DNA of 64,000 nt from Bradyrhizobium sp. Y36 (GTDB lineage Bacteria > Pseudomonadota > Alphaproteobacteria > Rhizobiales > Xanthobacteraceae): contig NZ_NWTI01000009.1 in NCBI RefSeq assembly GCF_002531575.1, forward strand, positions 1 through 64,000. The letters are read 5' to 3'. The first letter of the stretch is position 1. Every line of letters begins with the position of its first letter. A model generated the notes under the pieces. That model ran no database searches. It had not been told where the DNA came from and was given only the letters and a program-made list of their open reading frames with translations. This document shows, piece after piece, positions 17,446-26,037 of the stretch. The translations under genes and the position numbers were made by a program.

Positions 17446-17793
17446 TTACGGCGATGACGCCGGTCGCGAGCTGCCTTGTTCGGTCAGGAACAGGGCAGCC
17501 TGGTCCGGCTCTCCGAACATCGCGGCGGCGCATCCGATCAGGGTGAAGCCGCCGGCCAGATCCCACAGGGTAATGTCATCGGGGCTGTCGGCGCTGTGGA
17601 TCAACCGCGCTGCGCTGGCGGCGAAAGCGGCCTCGACAAAGAGCAGGGCGCTGAACGCCGGCAGGACGAGCTCCGGCTCCAGCAGATGGATCGCCAGCAC
17701 CGCCGGCAACGCGGTGAGAACACTGAACAGCGTCAACATTGCAAATCGCTCCCGCGATCGAGCCTGCCGCAGGGCTGCAAAATAGCAGATCAC
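17446..17793 (-). CDS. Small hydrophobic membrane protein
   Basis: A 115-residue frame with about three hydrophobic segments, the first in FSVLTALPAVLAIHL and the last in LWDLAGGFTLIGCAAAMFG. The hydrophobic pattern and the tight convergent packing with the RraA gene support it as real. An ATG 18 codons in (17739) is an alternative start that begins directly at the first membrane segment. I recognise no domain. Confidence 0.6.
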   Translation of the reverse strand: MICYFAALRQARSRERFAMLTLFSVLTALPAVLAIHLLEPELVLPAFSALLFVEAAFAASAARLIHSADSPDDITLWDLAGGFTLIGCAAAMFGEPDQAALFLTEQGSSRPASSP

Positions 17794-17906
17794 CCATCGT
17801 TTCGCCCGTGGCGCAGGGCCGCAGTCGTTCGCGGACTGGCGGTCTCAGCGAAGACGCATTAGGCTTCCAGCCTGCTCAATCTGTTGCCGGCGCATGAGAG
17901 CCGGCG

Positions 17907-18626
17907 GTGTGGAATGTCGTGACACGCAAGGCAAATCGTTTCTTCAGGAGCGTCTGGCGGTTCAACGCAATTGTGCTTGCGGGCGCCCTGGTGGTCTTCA
18001 TTTTTCTGGCCGCTTCGCTCGCATGGTCGCTGTTTGGCGAGACGACGCGGACGCGCCGCGTGACCAACGTGGTCAATGTTGGCGAGCAGGAAAAAGTCTC
18101 GGAGGAATTCTCGCTGGGAACGCCCTATGTTCTCGTCGGGACACCCTATGTGCGCGTCGCGCTGGTCCGCGGGCAAGCCTACGCTGGATCCTACTCCTTG
18201 AAGCGCTCGGAGCAGAACACCGTCAATTATCTCTTCATGAACGCTTCGAACGGCGAGGTGCGGTGGTTGTTCGACCGTGCCAATCAGTTGATTATCGAAG
18301 GCCAGGTGGTATTCGACAAGGCGAAGATCACCGACAATTCGCGTAGCGTCGTCGGGTTGCTCTACGTGATCGTCGACAGGGATACGAACGGCGACAATCG
18401 CTTGACCGAAAGGGATGCGGTGTCCGTGGCCACGAGCGATCTCGACGGGACCAATTACCGGAAGCTGATCGAGGGCATCGAGCAGCTCTACTCGGTGCAC
18501 CAGATCACGGACGACAAGGTCTTGGTCTTGTACCAGAAGGACAAGCAGAGCTTCTCGCAGCTGTACAGCCTTCCCAGCATGCAGCCGCTCAAGCAGGCGA
18601 TCATACCCAAGGTCGGCCTGAACTGA
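17907..18626 (+). CDS. Membrane-anchored protein with a calcium-loop-like motif
   Basis: A 239-residue protein with one N-terminal membrane helix (about 20-43) and a periplasmic beta-rich domain. An acidic loop, DRDTNGDNRLTERD near residues 154-167, has the Asp-x-Asp-x-Asn-Gly-Asp spacing of EF-hand or dockerin calcium loops, with the closing Asp at position 14 rather than Glu at 12. It precedes a repeated YxxIDGIxxLYSVH-like strand pattern. Function unknown. It is convergent with plsY, with only 2 bases between stops. Confidence 0.8.
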   Translation: MWNVVTRKANRFFRSVWRFNAIVLAGALVVFIFLAASLAWSLFGETTRTRRVTNVVNVGEQEKVSEEFSLGTPYVLVGTPYVRVALVRGQAYAGSYSLKRSEQNTVNYLFMNASNGEVRWLFDRANQLIIEGQVVFDKAKITDNSRSVVGLLYVIVDRDTNGDNRLTERDAVSVATSDLDGTNYRKLIEGIEQLYSVHQITDDKVLVLYQKDKQSFSQLYSLPSMQPLKQAIIPKVGLN

Positions 18627-18628
18627 GG

Positions 18629-19327
18629 TCAGGTTTCCGTACGACGACGTTGTGGTTCCGAACTGAAATGTCCGAACCTCGGTTCCGTTCCCGCCAGCAG
18701 CCGCTGAATGTTAGCGCGATGGCGCACGATCACATAGATGCCACCTGCAATGACCAGCAATCGGTAAGGCAATGGTTGCTCGAGGATGCAGACGAGGGCG
18801 ATCGCCGTCAGCGCGGCCAGGATCGAGCCCAGCGACACAATGCGAGAAATGGCGAGTGCAATGGCAAAAGCGATTGCGGCGCCGAGGCCGACCGGCCACG
18901 ACATCGCCAGCAGAACACCGAGCCCGGTCGCCGCGGACTTGCCGCCCGTAAAATTCAGCCAGATCGAAAGGGCGTGCCCGAGCAATGCGACAAGTCCGGA
19001 AAGGCACACGGCCCAGTCGATCCAGCTTTGCGGATCGAGCGCGGCCGGCACCGTGCCTGATGGCAATGTGAAGACCCAACCAAAGAACCAGCGCGCAAAC
19101 ACGATCGCCGCGGCACCCTTCATCACATCGATCAGAAGCACCACCAGCGCGGGCCATTTTCCCAGGGTGCGCAACACGTTCGTCGCGCCGGTGGATTTCG
19201 AGCCGTGCTCACGGATATCGATGCCACGAAGCAGCTTCCCGGCGAGATAGCCCGTTGGCACAGAGCCGAAGAGATAAGCGACGGCCAGTCCAAACGCGCT
19301 CGCTGACCAGAAAATCATGGAGACCAC
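18629..19327 (-). CDS. plsY: Glycerol-3-phosphate acyltransferase (PlsY)
   Basis: Transfers an acyl group from acyl-phosphate to glycerol 3-phosphate at the inner membrane, the first acylation in phospholipid synthesis. All three conserved PlsY motifs are visible: GSVPTGYLAGK with GSKSTGATNVLRTLGK, GHALSIWLNFTGGKSAATGLGV, and RHRANIQRLLAGTEPRFG. The 232 residues include about six membrane helices. It sits apart from psd/pssA but adds to the phospholipid theme of this 5-kb stretch. Confidence 0.95.
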   Translation of the reverse strand: MVSMIFWSASAFGLAVAYLFGSVPTGYLAGKLLRGIDIREHGSKSTGATNVLRTLGKWPALVVLLIDVMKGAAAIVFARWFFGWVFTLPSGTVPAALDPQSWIDWAVCLSGLVALLGHALSIWLNFTGGKSAATGLGVLLAMSWPVGLGAAIAFAIALAISRIVSLGSILAALTAIALVCILEQPLPYRLLVIAGGIYVIVRHRANIQRLLAGTEPRFGHFSSEPQRRRTET

Positions 19328-19572
19328 CTCGGCGTCATTCTATCAGGCGTCATCGTCCGGTGCCCCCAATCATGGTTAGCAAAGCGTTGAAATTCCAGTC
19401 GGCCGTCGGCAAAGCTGGCCTCATCCCGATGCGCCGCGCCGGTGTTGTGGGCCGGCTCAACTTAACCTTTACGCGGCTTTAAGGGCGGCGCTCTAGGGTT
19501 TCCGATGCGGTTCGGGGTTGGGCCGCGCCAGCGGCCAGGACGGCCGTTGTTGCGTACGCGTTGGAGTATCCT

Positions 19573-20346
19573 ATGGATATCATGACGAGCGTCGGGCTCA
19601 CGGCGGGCATCATCGTCATCACCGCAATGATCTTCATGGGTGGCGACCTTCACATGTTCATCTCCGAACATGCGATGATCATCATCTTCGGCGGCTCGAT
19701 CTCCGCCACCATGATCCGCTTTCCGCTCTCGGCGCTCCTGCACGGCCTTCCGCTCGGCGCCAAGTTCGCCTTCACCATGAGCCGACTGTCGGCGCACGAC
19801 CTCGTCGACGAACTCGCCCGCATCGCCGAGATCGCCCGCAAGCAGGGCCCGGTCGGCCTCGAAAAGGTCGAGACAGACGAGCCGTTCCTCGCCAAGGGCA
19901 TCCGCTACGTCGCCGACGGTTACGACCTCGACTTCATCCGCGACAATCTCGAGCGCGACCGCGACAACTTCCTGATGCACCTCGACGAGGGCAGCAAGAT
20001 CTACCGCGCCATCGGCGACTGCGCCCCGGCGTTCGGTATGATCGGCACCCTGATCGGCATGGTGCAGATGTTCGCCAATATGACCGACCCCTCCAAGCTC
20101 GGCCCGTTCATGGCGACCGCGCTGCTCGCCACGCTCTACGGCGCGCTGGTCGCGAACCTGTTCTGTCTGCCGATCGCCGACAAGCTGCACGGCAAGCTGC
20201 TGGACGAGGAGACCAACCGCACCCTGATCATCGACGGCATCCTGATGATCCGCGACTCCAAGAGCCCGACGCTCGTGCGCGAAATGCTGCTGGCCTACCT
20301 GCCGGAGAAGCATCGTCACGCCGAGGGCGAGCCGGTGCCGGCGTAA
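19573..20346 (+). CDS. motA: Flagellar motor stator protein MotA
   Basis: The ion-channel stator subunit, 257 residues with four membrane helices. The third-helix motif PAFGMIGTLIGMVQMF and the following ALLATLYGAL are characteristic of MotA/PomA. The cytoplasmic loop lies between helices 2 and 3. The ATG at 19573 follows GGAG by 6 bases. motB starts 22 bases after its stop. No other flagellar gene is nearby, so this stator pair is separated from the main flagellar loci. Confidence 0.93.
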   Translation: MDIMTSVGLTAGIIVITAMIFMGGDLHMFISEHAMIIIFGGSISATMIRFPLSALLHGLPLGAKFAFTMSRLSAHDLVDELARIAEIARKQGPVGLEKVETDEPFLAKGIRYVADGYDLDFIRDNLERDRDNFLMHLDEGSKIYRAIGDCAPAFGMIGTLIGMVQMFANMTDPSKLGPFMATALLATLYGALVANLFCLPIADKLHGKLLDEETNRTLIIDGILMIRDSKSPTLVREMLLAYLPEKHRHAEGEPVPA

Positions 20347-20368
20347 GCCGCCCGCCGGGATCTGAGAC

Positions 20369-21199
20369 ATGGCCAAGAAGAAACGCGGCGATGCGCATGG
20401 AGGCGGTCACGGCTGGTTCGTGACCTTCGCCGATCTCATGGGCCTGATGATGAGCTTCTTCGTGATGCTCGTGGCGTTCTCGACCCAGGACGCCAACAAG
20501 CTGAAGATCGTCGCCGGCTCGATGCGCGACGCCTTCGGCGTGCAGAGCGAAGCGCGCTATGCCGGCATCGTGGAATCCGACGGTTTGCCGACCCGCCCGC
20601 GGCTGAAGAACGTCGACCATATCCAGCCCGAGGATGCCTCCAACACGCCGACCCCGGACCAGGAAGATCGCGACAAGACGTCGGGCGCGAAGATCAAGGT
20701 CGACCGCAATTTCGCGCTCGCCGCGGCCTCGCTGCGTCAGGCCTTGCAGGACATGCCGGAGCTGACCGAGATGTCCAAGCACATCATGTTCGAGGAGACC
20801 AAGCAGGGCCTCAACCTCGAGATCGTCGACCAGGACGGCCGCTCGATGTTCGCCGACGGCTCCAAGGTGCCCTATGACCGCACCCGCCGCCTGGTCGAGA
20901 AGCTCGCGATCCCGCTCAAGGCCACGCCGCTCCGCGTCTCCATCGCCGGCCACACCGCAGCCGGCTTCGTGCCGAACCGCAGCGACTACGGCGCCTTCGA
21001 CCTGTCGGCCGACCGCGCCAACGCCGTGCGTCAGATCCTCGAACGCGAGGGCCTGCCGCCGTCGCATATTTTCGCCGTCTCCGGCAAGGCGGACACCCAG
21101 CCGCTGTTTCCGGACGATCCTTCGCTCGCGGCCAACCGGCGGGTGACCATCACCCTGATGCGCGAGGATCCGCCGCTGCCGCCGAATCTGAAGCCGTGA
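20369..21199 (+). CDS. motB: Flagellar motor stator protein MotB
   Basis: The peptidoglycan-anchored stator subunit, 276 residues. The single helix begins TFADLMGLMMSFF, and Asp22 is the conserved ion-carrying residue. A linker is followed by an OmpA-like peptidoglycan-binding domain (about 180-268) with the expected DLSADRANAVRQIL and AANRRVTITL motifs. Whether protons or sodium drive it cannot be decided from these motifs. Cotranscribed with motA. Confidence 0.93.
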   Translation: MAKKKRGDAHGGGHGWFVTFADLMGLMMSFFVMLVAFSTQDANKLKIVAGSMRDAFGVQSEARYAGIVESDGLPTRPRLKNVDHIQPEDASNTPTPDQEDRDKTSGAKIKVDRNFALAAASLRQALQDMPELTEMSKHIMFEETKQGLNLEIVDQDGRSMFADGSKVPYDRTRRLVEKLAIPLKATPLRVSIAGHTAAGFVPNRSDYGAFDLSADRANAVRQILEREGLPPSHIFAVSGKADTQPLFPDDPSLAANRRVTITLMREDPPLPPNLKP

Positions 21200-21429
21200 G
21201 CGTCACCCGGCACGGTGAGTCCCGGTCTTCAGACGAGATCCTGCTCGGAAAATAGGCCCCCTTGCGCTACCATTCTACCTGAGGCATGTCGTCGCGCCGG
21301 CGATGAACGTGGCCGCGGTGTCACAGCATCCGGCTCTGCGCCTGCTATGGTGGTGCACCGATTGACAGGCGCACCGGAAGCGTCAAAAGGCGCCGGATCA
21401 ATTCCAGGGAAGAAGCGTTTTCCACCTTC

Positions 21430-23328
21430 ATGACGGCGAGCATCACACAGGCCGAGACCCAGGAAGGGCCGGTCACCTCAGGTTTTTGGTCCCTTACGCT
21501 CGGGAGCATCGGCGTCGTCTTCGGCGACATCGGCACCTCGCCGCTTTACGCATTCCACGAGGCTGTCAGGGGGGCGGCGCATGGCGAGCCGGTCTCGCGC
21601 GTCATCGTGCTCGGCGTGCTCTCGCTGATCCTGTGGGCCCTGCTGATCGTCGTCACCGCCAAATACGTCCTGCTGCTGTTGCGCGCCGACAATAACGGGG
21701 AGGGCGGCACGCTCTCCCTGATGGCGCTCGGCCAGCGCGCGCTCGGGCGGCGGAGCTGGTTGCTGCTCGCCCTCGGCGTGGTCGGCGCCTCCATGTTCAT
21801 CGGCGATTCCATGATCACGCCGGCGATCTCGGTGCTATCGGCCGTGGAAGGCCTGAAGCTCGCAACCCCCGCGCTCGAGCACTACGTCGTGCCGCTCACC
21901 GTCCTCATCCTGGTGCTGCTGTTCGCCGTGCAGAGCAAGGGGACCGCGCTGGTCGCCTCCGCCTTCGGTCCGGTGATGGTGGTCTGGTTCACCGTCATCG
22001 CGGTGATGGGCGCCGTCCACATCGCCGACGATCCTTCCGTGCTGGCGGCGATCAATCCCTATTACGCGGTGCAGTTCGTGCTGTCGCACGGCACGATCGG
22101 CCTCGTGACGCTCGGCGCCGTGTTCCTGGCGGTGACCGGCGGGGAGGCGCTCTATGCCGACCTGGGTCATTTCGGGCGCAAGCCGATCCAGTCGGCCTGG
22201 ATGTTCTTCGTGCTGCCCGCGCTCCTGATCAACTATTTCGGTCAGGGTGCGCTGGTGCTGTCCGATCCGAGCGCGATCGAGCACTCTTTCTATCGCATGG
22301 TCCCCGAGGGGCTGGTGCTGCCGCTGGTCGGGCTTGCGACCGCGGCCACCGTGATCGCGAGCCAGGCGGTGATCACCGGTGCCTATTCGCTGGTCTATCA
22401 GGCGGTGCAGCTCGGCCTGCTGCCGCGCTTCGAGGTGCGTTATACGTCCGAGACCCACGCCGGCCAGATCTATCTTCCGCGGGTGAACCGGCTGCTGCTG
22501 ATCGGCGTGATGCTGCTGGTGCTGCTGTTTCACACCCCCAGCAACCTGGCCTCGGCCTACGGCATCGCGGTCTCCACCACCATGGTCGCCGACGGCATCA
22601 TGGGCTTCGTCGTGATCTGGAAATTGTGGAACTGGCGCGCAGCGACCGCGGCAGCCGTGATCATGCCCTTTGTCGTCGTCGACCTGAGCTTCTTCAGCGC
22701 CAATCTCTTGAAGCTGCTCGAGGGGGCCTGGGTGCCGCTGCTGTTCGGCGCCGCCATGGCCGGGACGATCTGGACTTGGCGGAAGGGCTCCGGAATCCTG
22801 ATCCAGAAGACGCGCCGGATCGAGGTGCCGCTCGACGACCTGATCCGGAGCCTCGAGAAGCGGCCCCCGCACGTCGTCAAGGGCACCGCGGTGTTCCTGA
22901 CCAGCGATCCCGCCTTCGTGCCGACCGCGCTGCTGCATAATCTCAAGCACAACAAGGTGCTGCACGAGCACAACGTGATCCTGACCATCGAGACCGCACA
23001 CACGCCGCGGGTCGACCTCGCGGAACGATTCCGCATGGAGAAGATCAGCGACAAGTTCTCGAAGGTCCGTCTGCGCTTCGGCTTCATGGAGCAGCCGAAC
23101 GTGCCCAAGGCGCTCGCGATCGCGCGCAAGCAGGGCTGGCAGTTCGACATCATGTCGACGTCGTTCTTCGTGTCGCGCCGGTCGCTGAAGGCGTCCGCGC
23201 AGTCAGGCATGCCGCTCTGGCAGGATCACCTGTTCATCGCGCTCAGCCGGTCCGCCAACGATGCCACGGATTATTTCCAGATCCCCACCGGCCGCGTGGT
23301 TGAAGTCGGAACCCAAGTGACTATTTGA
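21430..23328 (+). CDS. kup: Potassium uptake protein Kup, first copy
   Basis: A KUP-type potassium:proton symporter, 632 residues with about twelve membrane helices and a C-terminal cytoplasmic domain from about 480. The N-terminal signature GVVFGDIGTSPLYAF is intact. The next gene is a close paralogue that matches along the whole length, including the last stretch, ANDATDYFQIP. No ribosome site closer than AAGAAG is visible before the ATG. Confidence 0.95.
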   Translation: MTASITQAETQEGPVTSGFWSLTLGSIGVVFGDIGTSPLYAFHEAVRGAAHGEPVSRVIVLGVLSLILWALLIVVTAKYVLLLLRADNNGEGGTLSLMALGQRALGRRSWLLLALGVVGASMFIGDSMITPAISVLSAVEGLKLATPALEHYVVPLTVLILVLLFAVQSKGTALVASAFGPVMVVWFTVIAVMGAVHIADDPSVLAAINPYYAVQFVLSHGTIGLVTLGAVFLAVTGGEALYADLGHFGRKPIQSAWMFFVLPALLINYFGQGALVLSDPSAIEHSFYRMVPEGLVLPLVGLATAATVIASQAVITGAYSLVYQAVQLGLLPRFEVRYTSETHAGQIYLPRVNRLLLIGVMLLVLLFHTPSNLASAYGIAVSTTMVADGIMGFVVIWKLWNWRAATAAAVIMPFVVVDLSFFSANLLKLLEGAWVPLLFGAAMAGTIWTWRKGSGILIQKTRRIEVPLDDLIRSLEKRPPHVVKGTAVFLTSDPAFVPTALLHNLKHNKVLHEHNVILTIETAHTPRVDLAERFRMEKISDKFSKVRLRFGFMEQPNVPKALAIARKQGWQFDIMSTSFFVSRRSLKASAQSGMPLWQDHLFIALSRSANDATDYFQIPTGRVVEVGTQVTI

Positions 23329-23343
23329 GTGCAAATGGCACAT

Positions 23344-23362
23344 CCATGCAAAAATTGCATGG
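23344..23362. repeat. Perfect hairpin between the two kup genes
   Basis: CCATGCAA (23344-23351) and TTGCATGG (23355-23362) form a perfect 8-bp stem with a three-base loop, starting 15 bases after the first kup stop. No T-run follows, so it is not a classic terminator. It may mark the 3' end of the first kup mRNA or a regulator site for the second. Confidence 0.5.
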
Positions 23363-23469
23363 CAAGGGCCCAGAATCGGGCTAGGCTATGCCGGCAGCGC
23401 AGGACTATAAGCCGCGCGCTCTTCCGCCGTTGTGCAGTGAAGCATTTTTAGAGGCCACTGGGCTCTCCC

Positions 23470-25398
23470 ATGACAAGTGACGTAGCGATTTCCGCCCCGG
23501 AAACGGCGGCGGCCAATGGGCATGGCGAGGCCCACACGACCGCGGGCTTCGGGGCGTTGACGCTCGGCAGCATCGGGGTGGTCTATGGCGATATCGGCAC
23601 CAGCCCGCTCTACGCGTTCCGCGAGGCGGTGATGGCCGCCTCGGGGGCAGAGGGGGTGCCGACGCCGGCTGCGGTGCTCGGCGTGCTCTCCCTGATCCTC
23701 TGGGCGCTGATCGTCGTGGTGACGCTCAAATACGTCGTGATCCTGCTCCGTGCCGACAACAACGGCGAGGGCGGCACCTTGGCGCTCATGGCGCTGGCCC
23801 AGCGCGCGGTCGGCACCGGCGGGGCGACCATCGTCCTGCTCGGCATCATCTCCGGCGCGCTGTTCTATGGCGACGCCGTGATCACGCCGGCGCTCTCGGT
23901 GCTATCGGCGATCGAGGGCATGAAGGATGTCACGCTCCGGTTCGAGCCCTACATCGTGCCGCTGACCGTGGTGATCCTGGTCTGCCTGTTCGCGGTGCAG
24001 TCGCGCGGAACCGCCCGTGTCGCCGCCTTCTTCGGCCCGATCATGTGCGTCTGGTTTGCGGTGCTTGCGGCGGCGGCGATCCATCCGATCATTCAGCAGC
24101 CGCAAGTCCTGTACGCGCTGAACCCGCTCTACGCCGTGTCCTTCATGGTCCACCACGGCATCATCGGCTTCGTGACGCTGGGCGCGGTGTTCCTGGCGGT
24201 CACCGGCGCCGAGGCTCTCTATGCCGATCTCGGCCATTTCGGCAAACGGCCGATCCAGACCGCCTGGCTGTTCATCGTGCTGCCGTCGCTGGCGCTCAAT
24301 TATCTGGGGCAGGGCGCGCTCGTGCTCGGTGATCCCGGCGCGATCGAGAGCCCGTTCTTCCAGCTGTTTCCGCAGGGCTGGATCCGCGGTGGCATGGTTG
24401 TTCTCGCCACCATGGCAACCGTCATCGCGAGCCAGGCCGTCATCACCGGCGCCTATTCTCTGACGCGCCAGGCGATCCAGCTCGGCCTGCTGCCGCGCTT
24501 CGAAATTCGCCATACGTCTGAAGCCCATTCCGGCCAGATCTTCATCCCGCGCATCAACCAGCTCTTGCTGGTTGCGGTGGTGCTGTTGGTACTGCTGTTC
24601 CGCTCGTCGAGTGCGCTCGCCTCGGCCTACGGCATCTCTGTCACCGGCACCATGGTGGTCACGGCGATGATGGGTTTTGTCGTGATCTGGAAGGGCTGGA
24701 AGTGGAAGCCGCTGACCGCCGCGGCGCTGATCGCCCCGTTCCTGTTCCTCGACCTGACCTTCCTGACCGCCAATCTGCTCAAGGTGTTCGAGGGCGGCTG
24801 GGTGCCTCTGGCGCTCGGCGCGCTCATGATCATCCTGATGTACACGTGGCGGCGCGGCAGCCGGCTGCTATTCGAGAAGTCGCGCAAGCTCGAGTTCCCG
24901 CTCGCCGACCTCGTTGCCATGCTGGAGAAGCGCCCGCCGCAGCGTGTGCCCGGCACCGCCGTGTTCCTGACCTCGGACCCGCTCAGCGCGCCGACCGCGC
25001 TGATGCATAGTCTGAAGCACTACAAGGTGCTGCACGAGAAGAATGTCATTCTCACCATCGAGACCGCGCAGACCCCGCGCATCGATCCGGCCGAGCGGGT
25101 CAAGCTGGAGCAGGTCAGCCCGACCTTCTCCAAGGTGACGCTGAAGTTCGGCTTCATGGAATCGCCCAATGTGCCGAAGGCCCTGGCGATCGCCCGAAAG
25201 CTCGGCTGGCAGTTCGACATCATGTCGACCTCGTTCTTCCTGTCGCGCAGGGCGCTCAAGCCCGCCGCCCATTCGGGCATGCCGCGCTGGCAGGACCGGC
25301 TGTTCATCTCGCTCAGCCGTTCCGCCAACGACGCCACGGACTATTTCCAGATCCCGAGCGGCCGCGTGGTCGAGGTGGGAACGCAGGTGGCGATCTAG
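23470..25398 (+). CDS. kup: Potassium uptake protein Kup, second copy
   Basis: The paralogue of the preceding gene: 642 residues, same fold and motifs (GVVYGDIGTSPLYAF, then the conserved LRADNNGEGG). It differs mostly in the N-terminal tail and in loop residues. The pair clearly arose by tandem duplication. Separate 5' sequence (140 bases) suggests separate expression, perhaps at different potassium supply or pH. Confidence 0.95.
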   Translation: MTSDVAISAPETAAANGHGEAHTTAGFGALTLGSIGVVYGDIGTSPLYAFREAVMAASGAEGVPTPAAVLGVLSLILWALIVVVTLKYVVILLRADNNGEGGTLALMALAQRAVGTGGATIVLLGIISGALFYGDAVITPALSVLSAIEGMKDVTLRFEPYIVPLTVVILVCLFAVQSRGTARVAAFFGPIMCVWFAVLAAAAIHPIIQQPQVLYALNPLYAVSFMVHHGIIGFVTLGAVFLAVTGAEALYADLGHFGKRPIQTAWLFIVLPSLALNYLGQGALVLGDPGAIESPFFQLFPQGWIRGGMVVLATMATVIASQAVITGAYSLTRQAIQLGLLPRFEIRHTSEAHSGQIFIPRINQLLLVAVVLLVLLFRSSSALASAYGISVTGTMVVTAMMGFVVIWKGWKWKPLTAAALIAPFLFLDLTFLTANLLKVFEGGWVPLALGALMIILMYTWRRGSRLLFEKSRKLEFPLADLVAMLEKRPPQRVPGTAVFLTSDPLSAPTALMHSLKHYKVLHEKNVILTIETAQTPRIDPAERVKLEQVSPTFSKVTLKFGFMESPNVPKALAIARKLGWQFDIMSTSFFLSRRALKPAAHSGMPRWQDRLFISLSRSANDATDYFQIPSGRVVEVGTQVAI

Positions 25399-25407
25399 CC
25401 CCACCAC

Positions 25408-25512
25408 TGTCGTCGCCCGGCTTGACCGGGCGATCCAGTATTCCAGAGACGGCGCGGCTAGAATCGAGGAGCCGCGGCGTACTGGATTCCCCGCTTTCGC
25501 GCGGAATGACAC
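25408..25512. repeat. Palindromic intergenic repeat, ATCCAGTA family
   Basis: Opens with the hairpin CGCCCGG-CTTGA-CCGGGCG, then ATCCAGTATT, a spacer, GTACTGGATTC and a closing CGCGCGGAATGACA. It starts 10 bases after the second kup stop. The remainder of this gap, 25513-25703, shows no gene; it holds the promoter and leader of the rhodanese gene. Confidence 0.85.
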
Positions 25513-25703
25513 CGAACGCGTGGTGGGGAGTTGAGGCAGTATCCTCAGCCCTCCCGAAAGCCGCGCTTCAAGTCGCTGCGATTTAGCTTTAACTTGCGCC
25601 GCGCGGCTCAAGCCTTTGTAGCGCTTGATTTTCGCCGCCCGAGAGGCGAGGTTGCCGCCGGCCGGAACGCCCGGCATGCGGCCCTGCGACGTTGGAGGAT
25701 GAT

Positions 25704-26030
25704 GTGGCAAACCAGGTACAGGATCTGACCCCGGACGAGGTCTCCAAGGGTGTCGCGGAAGGGCGCTATCTGCTGGTCGACGTGCGCGAGCCGAACGAGG
25801 TGCAGGCCGAGGCCTATCCTTACGGCGTCGTGGTGCCGCTCTCGACCTTTGATCCCAAGGCGATCCCCGATCCGCAAGGCAAGCAGGTCGTGTTCGCGTG
25901 CCGCTCGGGCAAGCGCTCGGTGACGGCCTCGCTCGCGGCGCAGGCGGCGGGCCTGCCTTACGACAAGCATCTGGCCGGCGGCATGCTCGGCTGGAAGGCG
26001 GCGGGTCTTTCCAGCAAGGTCGGTGGCTAA
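25704..26030 (+). CDS. Rhodanese-like sulfurtransferase
   Basis: A single-domain rhodanese of 108 residues. The active-site loop CRSGKR begins at Cys66, and the LLVDVREPNE entry motif is present. I choose the GTG at 25704, 5 bases after GGAGG; the TTG further upstream lies within the ribosome site. Single-domain rhodaneses move persulfide sulfur, but the acceptor is unknown. Its stop lies within the open frame of the next gene, an aminotransferase, so the two are likely cotranscribed. Confidence 0.9.
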   Translation: MANQVQDLTPDEVSKGVAEGRYLLVDVREPNEVQAEAYPYGVVVPLSTFDPKAIPDPQGKQVVFACRSGKRSVTASLAAQAAGLPYDKHLAGGMLGWKAAGLSSKVGG

Positions 26031-26037
26031 CCGCGCG

